A stretch of DNA of 64,000 bases from an uncultured Opitutaceae bacterium. GTDB lineage: Bacteria; Verrucomicrobiota; Verrucomicrobiia; Opitutales; Opitutaceae. A program made the translations under genes and the position numbers. The stretch covers positions 2,489,627 to 2,553,626 of the forward strand of contig OX638348.1 in the NCBI GenBank assembly GCA_951813085.1, read 5' to 3'. Shown one piece after another: positions 16,680-26,006 of this stretch. Under the pieces are notes generated by a model. That model saw nothing but the letters and a program-made list of their open reading frames with translations, was not told the origin of the DNA and ran no database searches. How positions within the stretch are numbered: the first letter of the stretch is position 1; every line of letters starts with the position of its first letter.

Positions 16680-19148
16680 ATGTCGCGTCGACGTGCACGG
16701 TCCCTTATTTGCACGTTATCAACGCTTTCGATCGCCCTCGCCTTTTCCCAGGAGAGCGCCCGTAAGCTGGATACGATTGCAATCCCCCTCGATCTCGAAG
16801 TGAATGGCCAATCCGCTGGCGATATCACTATCGAGGCCGACCCGCTTATGCAGGCGATCGCAATCGACGTGGCCGGGTTGAAAAGTCGCGTGGCTAATCA
16901 GGCATCGAACGCGCTCACGGGATCGATCGACGCATTAACGGAAGGATTCGTTCCCATCGAAGAGCTGCAGGGCCAAGGTATCGACATCAGCCTCGATCCT
17001 GAACGGCTCGTCATCGCTCTGAAAATCGAGGAGAAGAAGCCCGAGCTAAAGTCGAATCGCCAATATATCCCGATCGGCAATCAGCAGAATGTTCTAAGAT
17101 CCGACCGACATACGAATGAGGCGAAACTTAGCGGATACGCAAATTTTGACGCCCGCGTCACACGATCCAAGAACGAGGTGGGACGCGTCGCGGATACTCA
17201 GTCGGTCAACATCGATCATGCTCTAAATATCGGAGGTTTCGCCATAGAGGGAGACAGCTCCTGGTCGTCTCGTCGACAGGGCGACGGAAGTCGTTTTAAG
17301 ATCAATAGGCTGCGTCTCGTCAAAGACTATCAGAACAGTCTGCTACGTATGAGCCTAGGTGACATCTCAACGCCAATCAAGGACCCGCAAAGAGGATTTC
17401 AGCTTTGGGGCGTCAGCCTGGGAAAAGACTTCGACATCCAACCCTATCGGGTCTTTACGCCCACGAATTCCGCCTCGTTCCAACTCGAGGAAAACGCCAC
17501 CGTTCAAATGCGGATGAACGGTCGTCCCCAAAGGAATCTCAAGCTCGAGCCAGGGATCTGACGACATCGAGCAGTTCAAGCTCGCCGCCGGTCTCAACAC
17601 GATGGAGCTGGAAATTGTCACCGACACCGGCGCGGTAGAACGGATCGCCATTAGCAATTACGGTGAACCCACCCTCCTCAATAAGGGCACGAGCGCCTAC
17701 GCGTTTTCGTTCGGACTTCCGCAAAGCTTCGAACCGGGCGAGTCGTTCCTCCTAGTCAACAGCCCGTGGTATCAACGGAGCCTAAGCCTAAGCCCGGTAG
17801 CTTCTGGCTACTACCAAAAAGGTATTGGCGATAACATTACAGCTAACGTAAACCTGCATTCGATGATCAATGGATTCGGCTCGGAGGGCAAGCTACATGG
17901 GTCAACGAGCTCGGCGTTTTCAGTGCAAATGCGGGCCTGAACCAAGTCGCTGGTCTTGAGCGAGCATCGCTGAAGGCGCGCATCGACTGGAGACGCGATC
18001 TTCTCGGCTACAAGCTCGTATTTACGGCTACGCAATCCAGCCGCGACTATGATACATTTCGCAGCAATTTCGCGACAACGACCGCTGCCGTGAAGGGAAG
18101 CTACTCCGCCCGCATGGCAAAACGCTTCGGAGAGAGATTCAGCTTCGACGTGGGCTATCTCCAACGAGATACGCACGACGGAAACTCTGACCGCTCCGCA
18201 AATGTGAACTTCGGCTATCGGTTTCCTTCATTCCACGCAGGCCTCAACCTGAAGCGCTTCCATACGCGCTCAGCCAATGGAGTCTCCGGATTCCTCACCT
18301 TAACTTGGAACCCGAGAGACAATTGGAGAACGCGCACACGACTTGGGCACGAATCAAATGGAGTCGGCTCGCTCGTTTCCACTAACGTCGACTATTCAAT
18401 CAGGAAGCCAACCAAAGCTATCAGCGCGAATCTCAATCTGCAGTCAGGCTCTCAAGGGAAGGAAGTCGATGGACGAGCGCGATTCGAAGCGGACAACTAC
18501 TCCGCGACCCTATCCCGCGCCCACCTTTACCGAAATATCGATGGATTCGAAAGCAAGGGAATGGAAACCACTTTAAATGGAGAGTTTGCGATCGCCTATG
18601 CCGACGGAGCATTCGGCATTACGCGGCGCATCAGCGACAGCTTCGCAATTATTACGAATCACAAAGCATGGAGCGACGTCACGCTTGGCATCAATCCAAC
18701 GCTCGGGGGTTTCGAGCAACGCGCGTCAAAAGGCATGCTAAAGCCCGTCCTGGCCAATCTCCGTCCCTACCGCGAAAGTCTCGCGATCATGCACCCTCTC
18801 GGTGGCGACACATTTCTAGAGAACGAGGATTTCTACTTCCTTCCCTCTTACAAGCGAGGCAGCAAGCTGACCATAGGGAATGAATTCGTCTATACGGTCC
18901 GTAGTACGCTCCTCTACTGGAATGAACAACCTGCAGGGTACAAAACGCTCAAGATAACGGGCGAAGGAATACCAGAAATACTCACATTTACCAACAACTC
19001 AGGAAAATTCGTAGCCACCGGATTGAAACCAGGCGTCTACGTAATCAAAGTGAATGGAGCGAAAGAGACGGCCCGATTTGAAATCAATGGTGATCAAAAG
19101 CTTGTATTCATCGAATCGATAAAGCTTGCGGATCCAAATTCAATCTAG
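16680..19148 (+). pseudogene. Outer-membrane fimbrial usher, frameshifted twice
   Basis: Translated across two frameshifts this gives about 822 residues, full usher length. The N-terminal domain (PLDLEVNGQSAGDITIEAD, then FVPIEELQGQGIDISLDPE), the barrel start and the middle domain (VQMRMNGRPQRNLKLEPG) are of usher type, closest to alpha-class/TcfC-like ushers. The first frame stops at 17559-17561. Removing one G near 17557 restores LEPGIYDIEQFKLAAGLN, the standard usher motif. The second frame stops at 17938-17940. One base appears lost near 17885, and the first frame then resumes with GQATWVNELGVFSANAGL and runs to 19148. The lesions cancel, leaving about 110 residues out of frame. The 3' end overlaps the convergent rarD gene by 9 bases. 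Confidence 0.82.
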
Positions 19149-20024
19149 GCTACCGCTATTTTTCGAACGACGGCTCTGGCCGATGGACTCCGCGATATAG
19201 AGAACCAAGCCCAGCCAGATACAGCTGAAAGCGAACAATCGGGCCGAACCAAACGGCTCCTTGAAAACGAATACAGCCAGGCCTAAAGCCATTGTCGGCA
19301 TTATGTATTGCAGCAGTCCCATCGTAGTCAGCGAGACCCGCTTTACCGCATAGCTATAGAGCAACAGAGGAGTTAATGTCGCAATACCTGTAGAAGCAAT
19401 CAGCCAATCGTATCGACTTCCCAGCGTTCCCCACACAATTTGATCCCGCCATCCATTCCAAACCAACCAGGTCAAAGCTAAGGGAAACAAGACCGTCATT
19501 TCGAGGCCAAGGCCTGAAAATACTCCCAAACGCGAGCGCTTCTTAACCACGCTATAAGTTCCCCAAGTCAATGCGATCCCTGTGGCCACAATCGGAAAGT
19601 CATCCAAGCCAATCGCCAATCTCGTAACGCCCAGCGCTGCGAAACCAATGGAAAGCACCTGGAGCCAACTCAGCGTTTCCTTTTCAATTACACGTCCCCA
19701 AAAAATCGTGACGAATGGGCACAAGAAATACCCGAGACTTGCATCTGTTATACGATCGTTGGTAACGCCATAGACGAACAAGTACCAATTCAAAGCTAGG
19801 AGAGCGGCCGCCACCAAATGCCACTTGAGAATCCCCCAATCTCGCACCCCGCTCCAGTACTCTCGCAGGCTACCTCTCATACGAATCAGAACAAGCAAGA
19901 TCGCCAAGGTCCAGACGACCCGGTGCATAAGCAACTCTTCGGAAGATACTTTATCAAGCCAAGTCCAATAGATGACTATCAAGCCCCAATAAACATAGCA
20001 GGCAATTGCGGCTAGCTGTCCCAT
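19140..20024 (-). CDS. rarD: EamA-family permease RarD
   Basis: This is a 294-residue drug/metabolite-superfamily membrane protein with about ten helices. The start GQLAAIACYVYWGLIVIYW, the HRVVWT segment and LLALNWYLFVYGVT are typical of RarD. The transported substrate is not established for the family (chloramphenicol-sensitive protein in E. coli nomenclature). Its 3' end overlaps the usher by 9 bases on the other strand, and its ATG lies inside the end of the tatD-like gene, a 13-base overlap suggesting co-transcription. Confidence 0.93.
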   Translation of the reverse strand: MGQLAAIACYVYWGLIVIYWTWLDKVSSEELLMHRVVWTLAILLVLIRMRGSLREYWSGVRDWGILKWHLVAAALLALNWYLFVYGVTNDRITDASLGYFLCPFVTIFWGRVIEKETLSWLQVLSIGFAALGVTRLAIGLDDFPIVATGIALTWGTYSVVKKRSRLGVFSGLGLEMTVLFPLALTWLVWNGWRDQIVWGTLGSRYDWLIASTGIATLTPLLLYSYAVKRVSLTTMGLLQYIMPTMALGLAVFVFKEPFGSARLFAFSCIWLGLVLYIAESIGQSRRSKNSGSLD

Positions 20025-20866
20025 TTTCCAAAAAGCGATTTAAAATTAGACTCAATCGTTGCTACAAATGACGACAATTCCATACCTCTCATGTTCGCAG
20101 CGTATTCATATATCCTGACAATATTGGCAGGTGAATTGATAGGTTTTCCCGTTTCATCTTCCAAACAGTCATCTACTAGGCTCTCTGGCCCCAACATATC
20201 CGGGGCGTCTGTCTCTATCAGTAGTCGATCCAACGGAACGGACTCGAAAACCGCTCTCTTCTTAGACCGGGACTCTTGGGCAAAATAACCTGAGAACGAA
20301 AATCGAGCGCCCAAATCCGCAAACGTCTCTACCAATTCCAAGGGTCCTCCATATGAATGCAGCAAAAAACCGGGTTCGTAGCGCCCTTCGTCCTCAAGGA
20401 TATCTCTGAGCAATCCCCACGCTTTCAGGCAATGGATCGATACCGGCAGCGCTCGCTCTTTGGCGACTCCAAACTGCCAACGGAACGCCGCGATCTGCGT
20501 ATCGATATCGTATCCATCGATCCATCGATCGAGACCCACTTCTCCGACCATGCACCGAACCCTGTCCAAGGCATTCAAGAACATTGATTGGCTACGCTCC
20601 CAATCCCCATCGACATACCAGGGGTGCAATCCGATTGAGGGAATGATGAAAGCGTTTTGGTCCGCCATCCGGAGCACGTCATCCCAATCTTCCGGACGCG
20701 TGCCGTTGACCACTGCATTTCGTATTCCCAAGCTTTGAAGTTGGCCTTGATTCCCTGTCCACCAGCGTCCTAGCCGCTCATCCTGTAAATGGCAATGAGC
20801 ATCGTAATAGGCTAACGTTTCCTCGGGCACTCCCAAGCAGCTAGCGGAGGCCGGGGCTAGGCGCAA
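20012..20866 (-). CDS. TatD-family metal-dependent hydrolase
   Basis: This is an amidohydrolase-fold protein of the TatD DNase family. Metal ligands are recognisable: DAHCHLQ (His-x-His), GEVGLDRW (Glu), SIHCLKAWG (His), LLHSYGGP (His) and IETDAPDM (Asp). TatD proteins are Mg-dependent 3'-5' exonucleases acting in DNA and RNA quality control. The start is uncertain: the frame opens with TTG at 20866, and GTG at 20830 is an alternative immediately before the first catalytic strand. The gene is followed by rarD with a 13-base overlap. Confidence 0.88.
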   Translation of the reverse strand: MRLAPASASCLGVPEETLAYYDAHCHLQDERLGRWWTGNQGQLQSLGIRNAVVNGTRPEDWDDVLRMADQNAFIIPSIGLHPWYVDGDWERSQSMFLNALDRVRCMVGEVGLDRWIDGYDIDTQIAAFRWQFGVAKERALPVSIHCLKAWGLLRDILEDEGRYEPGFLLHSYGGPLELVETFADLGARFSFSGYFAQESRSKKRAVFESVPLDRLLIETDAPDMLGPESLVDDCLEDETGKPINSPANIVRIYEYAANMRGMELSSFVATIESNFKSLFGKWDS

Positions 20867-20905
20867 GCGCTATACTCGGCTGCGCCCACAAAATCCTCCA
20901 TCGGC

Positions 20906-21505
20906 TTACGGCTTTTCAAGATGGAAGCGGTCATCCGTGCGCGTATAGCCCGATGAACCATGCATTCTGCCAATCGGCTGTATTCGATCCGTCAATATGC
21001 GTTCATTCGCCGTATCCCAGTACGCGTCTTCTACGCCGCCATGAACCACTTCGCCCAAAATAAGCTGATTGGCTCCAATTTCCTGTCGGGAATATTCACG
21101 GCATTCCAAATGGACGGGCGATTCCGCGATGCGAGGCGGGGCCACGGAAACCGAGGGCGACGTCGACAATCCAACTGCCTCGAGTTCGTTCTCGCCGTGA
21201 GCGTACTCGAATGAGGTTTGCACCATTTTCTCCGCCAATGGCTCCGTCACCAAATTGATCACGAATTCACCGCCGCTGGCAATGTTTAGAACCGTATCTT
21301 TAGGGGAGCCATCCGTTCGCTTCCCGATCCCGAGCGCGACGATGGCTGGATTCGACCCAAATACGTTAAAGAAACTGAAGGGAGTCGCATTGACCTCTCC
21401 CTTCTCGTTCAATGTCGTCACCCAAGCGATCGGGCGAGGCACTACCATGTGCGTTAGAAATTGGTATCGATCGGCTGGGGAAAGCGAGGTGAAATCTAAT
21501 TCCAT
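20906..21505 (-). CDS. Flavin reductase-like FMN-binding protein
   Basis: This 199-residue protein belongs to the flavin reductase-like (DIM6/NTAB) split-barrel family. The segments VVPRPIAWVTTLNEKGEVNA, PFSFFNVFGSNPAIVALGIG and KDTVLNIASGGEFVINLV are the conserved FMN-binding parts. Such proteins use FMN for NAD(P)H-linked reduction or in two-component oxygenases; the substrate cannot be told here. ATG start. It is transcribed towards the tatD-like gene with about 39 bases between them. Confidence 0.92.
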   Translation of the reverse strand: MELDFTSLSPADRYQFLTHMVVPRPIAWVTTLNEKGEVNATPFSFFNVFGSNPAIVALGIGKRTDGSPKDTVLNIASGGEFVINLVTEPLAEKMVQTSFEYAHGENELEAVGLSTSPSVSVAPPRIAESPVHLECREYSRQEIGANQLILGEVVHGGVEDAYWDTANERILTDRIQPIGRMHGSSGYTRTDDRFHLEKP

Positions 21506-21575
21506 ATATCAGTAGTCAGACTGAACCGTGACGGAATCAATCGAGAAATCGTTGCAAAACACAATTTTCTCCAAC

Positions 21576-22751
21576 TCAAGTCGCAGGCAAACCTTTCGGT
21601 TTCTTCCCACGATCCGCTTTAAGGAACAGCCAGCACCCGATTCCTTGATAAAGGAAATTCGGTATCCAGAAAAGCAAGTCAGGTCGGTACTGATGGAGAC
21701 CGTCCATCCAGCTCACCGCCATCATGAGTATGTAGTATCCCAGGGCCAGTCCCAAGGCCAGGAAAAGATTCGCCGATGTTTCTTCCCGCGATGCCCTAAT
21801 CCCTAGAGGTACGCCTATCATCGCAAAGGATATCACAGAAAAGCCCATCGCGAATTTTTCATGGAATGCCATTTTCGCTTTGTGGTACCGCTCGGTCGCT
21901 TCTTCCTGGATCGCAGGATCGCTGGAATCCATTTGCGCGAGGGCATCAGCCTCCACTTCCTGGAGCTCCTTAAACGTCATCCACTTCAGCTTCTTTTGGA
22001 ACGTAACTTTTCCAAAAATGCGATCCAATGAAAGGACGAGGCTAGTCGTCTCGAAAGAAAGAGCCGCCCGGATCTTCTTGAAGTCTTCTGGCGAATCGGG
22101 ATCGCGCGCCTCGAAAGTCCCGCGATAAGGCACGAGAACGAGCGTATTCGCATCTTGGTTATACCGCACTACCCCGGATTCTGCACGCGTGAATCGCTTG
22201 GCTCGATTCTCTTCGTCCAGCTCCCAAATCCAAAGATCCTTCAATTCATCGCCATCCTTCTCGCCCACATAAATCACCAGGCCAGAAAATCCGCGTACGA
22301 ATGTCTTTTCTTGAATGAAGCTCAGCGGGTTTTTTTGGATAATCGCTTCCTTCTCCTGTCTAAACGCTGTCTTCGCTCGCGGTCCATAGTAGAAATTGAC
22401 CATCAGCGAGAGCACTGCTCCTAGAATGGCAAAAACGATGACCGAGCTTGATAAACGAAAAATGCTCACGCCGGAGGATCGCAGGGCGGTAACCTCGTTT
22501 TCAGAAGACAGTCGACCCATGGTGAGCAGTATACCGGTCAGCAATCCGACCGGGAGCGCGTACACAAGCAAATCTGGGAAGAGCAGTTGAATCAATCGAA
22601 AGAAAATCGGTATCGTCAAATGCCCCTCCGCTAGGAGATCGAGCATATCCTTGATCACGGCTCCCGTCAGCAACAGAAACGCAAACATAGCAACCGCGCC
22701 CGCGCTAGCGGCGAATGCGCCTCTGAAGATATACCGATGAATCAGGCTCAC
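21576..22751 (-). CDS. LptF/LptG-family lipopolysaccharide export permease
   Basis: This 391-residue YjgP/YjgQ-family protein has three N-terminal helices (about 10-34, 55-77, 102-122), a periplasmic jellyroll region and three C-terminal helices (about 300-385). This is the six-helix plan of LptF/LptG. These form the LptB2FG transporter that extracts LPS from the inner membrane. Only one such gene is present here; the partner permease must be elsewhere. The start is GTG at 22751. It is divergent from rlmN with a 115-base gap. Confidence 0.92.
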   Translation of the reverse strand: MSLIHRYIFRGAFAASAGAVAMFAFLLLTGAVIKDMLDLLAEGHLTIPIFFRLIQLLFPDLLVYALPVGLLTGILLTMGRLSSENEVTALRSSGVSIFRLSSSVIVFAILGAVLSLMVNFYYGPRAKTAFRQEKEAIIQKNPLSFIQEKTFVRGFSGLVIYVGEKDGDELKDLWIWELDEENRAKRFTRAESGVVRYNQDANTLVLVPYRGTFEARDPDSPEDFKKIRAALSFETTSLVLSLDRIFGKVTFQKKLKWMTFKELQEVEADALAQMDSSDPAIQEEATERYHKAKMAFHEKFAMGFSVISFAMIGVPLGIRASREETSANLFLALGLALGYYILMMAVSWMDGLHQYRPDLLFWIPNFLYQGIGCWLFLKADRGKKPKGLPAT

Positions 22752-22866
22752 TGATGCAGTAGACTTGCGCGAAGGCCCAGTTGTTCAAGCTCGAAGTCAA
22801 GGCCTCCCCAATAGCTAGACAAATTGGATTCGATAGCCCATCTGTAACTGAATTCCCTAGCCTTGA

Positions 22867-23976
22867 ATGAAATACATACCGGAAAAAAAGCCCATATACG
22901 GCGAAACGCTCGAGTCGCTGCAAGACCGGTTAATGGAGATCGGCGAACACGCATTTCGGGCCAAGCAAGTGATGGAGTGGCTCTACAAGAAAAGAGCCCA
23001 TTCCTGGGAATCGATGACCAATCTGCCTGCGCCCTTGAGACGTCGACTCGAATCCGAGTTCGAAATTTCCCCAACGAAGCGCCTCTTGGCTAAGGAGTCC
23101 ACCGACGAAACCGAGAAGCTGCTCCTCGAAATGGGAGACAAATCGCTCATTGAAACCGTCGTGATTCGAGCGCCGCAGATCGGCGTGGGTCAACGCGATT
23201 CCAGAAAGACGATCTGCATCTCCACGCAAGTGGGCTGCGCCTATGGATGCAAGTTCTGCGCATCCGGACTGGCAGGCTGGAAACGCGATCTCAGCGTTGG
23301 AGAGATCGTCTCGCAGCTCATACACGTCTGCCATCAGGAAGATGCCACCACTGAGCGGGCGAAAGAGGAAATCGCTTCCTTCGACAACATCGTCGTCATG
23401 GGAATGGGAGAGCCAATGGCGAACTATGAAAACCTGCTCCCGGCGCTCCGTATCCTAAACGCTCCCTGGGGGCTCAACTTCGGAGCGAGGCGAATCACTA
23501 TATCCACTTCGGGCATCGTTCCCAAAATACTTGAGCTCGCGGATGAGCCCGAGCAATTCCGGCTCGCGGTCAGTCTCCACGGGGCCACAAATGCCGTTCG
23601 CGAGCAAATCATGCCCATCAACAAGCGCTACCCGCTCGAGACCCTGGTTCCCGCTATTAGAAAGTACGCCGAAACCAAAGGGAGAATGATCACCCTTGAA
23701 TTCATCTTGATCGATTCTCTTAACGACACCTCCGAACAAGCCAACGCCCTCGCCGACATCGCCCTCCAGCTCAACGCCCACGTCAATTTGATCCCGTACA
23801 ATACCGTAGCCGGGCTCGACTGGAAACGCCCTAGCATCAAGCGGCAGGAGAGCTTCTACCAACGGCTCAAGCGAGCCAACGTAAGCGCCACGATTCGACG
23901 CGAAAAGGGCCACGATATCGCCGCCGCCTGCGGACAATTGAAGCTCAAGGTGGAGCCAATCGCTGAGAACGGCTGA
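22867..23976 (+). CDS. rlmN: Dual-specificity rRNA/tRNA adenine-C2 methyltransferase RlmN
   Basis: RlmN is a radical SAM enzyme that methylates C2 of A2503 in 23S rRNA and A37 of some tRNAs. The 369-residue protein has the 4Fe-4S motif Cys-124, Cys-128, Cys-131 in GCAYGCKFCASG and the MGMGEPMANYEN segment. The second catalytic cysteine (Cys-355) lies in GHDIAAACGQL, at the same position as in E. coli. Sequence around that motif fits RlmN rather than the resistance enzyme Cfr. Confidence 0.97.
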   Translation: MKYIPEKKPIYGETLESLQDRLMEIGEHAFRAKQVMEWLYKKRAHSWESMTNLPAPLRRRLESEFEISPTKRLLAKESTDETEKLLLEMGDKSLIETVVIRAPQIGVGQRDSRKTICISTQVGCAYGCKFCASGLAGWKRDLSVGEIVSQLIHVCHQEDATTERAKEEIASFDNIVVMGMGEPMANYENLLPALRILNAPWGLNFGARRITISTSGIVPKILELADEPEQFRLAVSLHGATNAVREQIMPINKRYPLETLVPAIRKYAETKGRMITLEFILIDSLNDTSEQANALADIALQLNAHVNLIPYNTVAGLDWKRPSIKRQESFYQRLKRANVSATIRREKGHDIAAACGQLKLKVEPIAENG

Positions 23977-24047
23977 GACGCCTCGGAAAATTCTAGTAAA
24001 TCAATGCCATTTCAGTCTTTTGAGATTGCGTTTGCGGTCTAATTTTA

Positions 24048-24077
24048 TATATCAACAAATCCGAATACGTTGATATA
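24048..24077. promoter_or_regulatory. Perfect 9-base inverted repeat abutting the metF start codon
   Basis: TATATCAAC (24048-24056) and GTTGATATA (24069-24077) are exact reverse complements separated by 12 bases. The right arm ends at the base before the metF ATG. The position suits a repressor operator or a hairpin hiding the ribosome-binding site. An ArsR-family methionine-cycle regulator such as SahR is one candidate, by analogy only. Confidence 0.6.
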
Positions 24078-24959
24078 ATGTCTAAGCAACAACCCATTAC
24101 CGATCTTTTCCAAAACGATCGATCACTTTTGTCAGTCGAATTTTTCCCTCCAAAGAGCGCCGAATCGGTGGACGTCTTGGTTGAGGCCGCAAAACGAATT
24201 TCCACCTGCTCCCCCGACTTCGTTTCCGTGACCTACGGCGCCGGTGGAAGCACGCGCGATCTGTCTGCGTCTGTTAGCAAGCGCATGAAAGATGAGGTAG
24301 GTCTCCAGGTAATGCCCCATTTTACCTGCGCTGGTTCCACGCAAGAGGAGCTTGGAGCGATCATCGACTCGTTCTACGAAGAAGGATATCGAAATATCAT
24401 GGCCTTGCGCGGCGACGCCCCCCAAGGCCAAAGCGCGTTCGTCGCGAAAGAAGGTGGGTTCGAATATGCATCGGATCTCGTAGCATTCATCAAGGATCGC
24501 CATCCCGACATTTGCATAGGCATTGCCGGGTATCCAGAAAAGCATCCTGAAGCCCCATCGATGGAGTCGGACCTGGACGCCTTGAAAATAAAGGTGGACG
24601 CCGGCGCCGCGTTTATTACCACCCAGCTCTTTTTTGAAAATGAAGCCTTTTTCGAATACGTGGACGCCGTACGCTCCCGAGGCATCGATCTTCCCATCAT
24701 ACCCGGCATCATGCCCGTTCTCGCTCTAAAGCAAATTAAGCGCATCACGCAATTATGCCAATCTGAATTGCCCCAAGCGCTGGAGTCCCAGCTCAGCGAA
24801 GTCGAGAGCGATCCCGAATCCGTGCGGCGCATTGGAGTTGAATGGGCAATGCGGCAGATTGAAGAGCTCATCGATAAGGGAGCGCCTGGTGTTCACATTT
24901 ACGCCCTCAACAAGGCGAAATCCGCTATCGAGCTAATCAACGCCGCCCGCGGAAACTAA
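24078..24959 (+). CDS. metF: Methylenetetrahydrofolate reductase [NAD(P)H]
   Basis: MetF reduces 5,10-methylene-THF to 5-methyl-THF, the methyl donor for methionine synthesis, using FAD. The 293-residue TIM-barrel protein has the expected bacterial length and conserved blocks: SVEFFPPKS (N-terminal catalytic Glu), FVSVTYGAGGSTRD, NIMALRGDAPQ, GAAFITTQLFF and GIMPV. The C-terminal VHIYALNKA segment is also standard. An inverted repeat directly touches the ATG, leaving no normal Shine-Dalgarno sequence, which suggests that initiation is controlled there. Confidence 0.97.
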   Translation: MSKQQPITDLFQNDRSLLSVEFFPPKSAESVDVLVEAAKRISTCSPDFVSVTYGAGGSTRDLSASVSKRMKDEVGLQVMPHFTCAGSTQEELGAIIDSFYEEGYRNIMALRGDAPQGQSAFVAKEGGFEYASDLVAFIKDRHPDICIGIAGYPEKHPEAPSMESDLDALKIKVDAGAAFITTQLFFENEAFFEYVDAVRSRGIDLPIIPGIMPVLALKQIKRITQLCQSELPQALESQLSEVESDPESVRRIGVEWAMRQIEELIDKGAPGVHIYALNKAKSAIELINAARGN

Positions 24960-24968
24960 AGACGGAGG

Positions 24969-25601
24969 TCATCCCTGCCCCGCTAGGCGACCTGGGTCGA
25001 ACGATCGTTTCTTCGCCACCACGTAGAGATGCTTCTCGGGATATTGATCGAACTCCAAATGGCATAGATTCATCCCGACGCTCGACAAGAGATCGAGCAA
25101 TCGGGGTATGCCAAGAACGCCGTAGTAGACCGGCTGTCCCATGCACTCGGCGGATTTCTCCTTGGAACTATAGGTTCCTCCCGCAGTAAAAATCAGGACA
25201 CCTCCCTCTTCGAGCGCCACGCAAAGCGTCCTCAATACCGATTCCTGCCGAGCGATATCCAAGTGCCAAATACTGTCCCAAGCGGTTACCAATGAGTAAT
25301 GCTTGTCCGCTTTCCATCGGCAAACGTCTATGCAATGGAAGGCTACCAGCGGATGCCGCTCGCGCGCCAAGCGAATCATTTCTTTAGAAATGTCCAATCC
25401 TTCAACTGAAAATCCGGATTCTATCAACAGGTCGACAAAACGTCCACTGCTCCCGCAACCGACATCCAGCGCTGGCCCAGGTTGATCGACGAAGCGTATC
25501 GCTCGCATGTGAGCGTCTATTCCATTGCCCCTATTGAAGTCATCGCCATTCCAGAAATTGGCGATCCGATCGTAGCTTTCTCCAATCTCCTCTGGATTCA
25601 T
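24969..25601 (-). CDS. Class I SAM-dependent methyltransferase
   Basis: The 210-residue protein has a Rossmann-like methyltransferase fold. Motif I is ALDVGCGSSGRFVDLLI (about 43-59), followed by VEGLDISKEMI, the acidic end of motif II, and CIDVCRW. The substrate cannot be inferred; the short chain without extra domains suggests a small-molecule methyltransferase. Its ATG overlaps the stop of the SUI1-like gene by 4 bases, so they are co-transcribed. It converges on metF with 9 bases between. Confidence 0.9.
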   Translation of the reverse strand: MNPEEIGESYDRIANFWNGDDFNRGNGIDAHMRAIRFVDQPGPALDVGCGSSGRFVDLLIESGFSVEGLDISKEMIRLARERHPLVAFHCIDVCRWKADKHYSLVTAWDSIWHLDIARQESVLRTLCVALEEGGVLIFTAGGTYSSKEKSAECMGQPVYYGVLGIPRLLDLLSSVGMNLCHLEFDQYPEKHLYVVAKKRSFDPGRLAGQG

Positions 25602-25993
25602 CCGCCTGCAAATACGACTCGAAAGCCAGCCTTCTCCAATACTGACTTAACCTCTTCCCGCTTGTCGCCTTGGATTTCGATTTGGCCGCCCTTCAAAGAG
25701 CCTCCCACACCGCAGCGCTTTTGTATCGATTTCTTAAGCGCGGTCTTCTCCTCAACCGAAATCCCCACAAAATTCTTGGCAATCGTCACCCAGCCTCCTC
25801 CGCCTCCAGATCGTTGCCGGACCACATCGACTCGACCGCGGTTCTTTCCCTCCTTCGTCCGATTGACCGGAGCGCTCTTCGGACCTGGAACGGACTGCTG
25901 CGGCAAGCCTTCTATGTTCAGATCGCCAAAGGGAGTCGTGTCCAACGATGACTCGCCCCCCGAAGTCGAAACGCGCCTGCTCTTTTTGCCCAT
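25598..25993 (-). CDS. SUI1/YciH-type translation initiation factor-like protein
   Basis: I choose the ATG at 25993 (MGKKSRRVSTSGGE), giving 131 residues. The longer frame from 26047 would run into the preceding gene and lacks similarity. The C-terminal half has the SUI1/eIF1 fold pattern: R.GKNRGRVDVVRQ, GWVTIAKNF, then LKKSIQKRCGVGGSLKGGQIEIQGD. Bacterial YciH proteins resemble eIF1 and can influence initiation fidelity. It starts 13 bases after the stop of the small helical gene upstream. Confidence 0.9.
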   Translation of the reverse strand: MGKKSRRVSTSGGESSLDTTPFGDLNIEGLPQQSVPGPKSAPVNRTKEGKNRGRVDVVRQRSGGGGGWVTIAKNFVGISVEEKTALKKSIQKRCGVGGSLKGGQIEIQGDKREEVKSVLEKAGFRVVFAGG

Positions 25994-26006
25994 ATCCGTT
26001 GCGCTG

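Noticed and set aside
17550-17565. Programmed ribosomal frameshift in the usher
   Set aside because: There is no slippery heptamer or downstream structure, and a second compensating indel 330 bases later makes mutation or sequencing error more likely.
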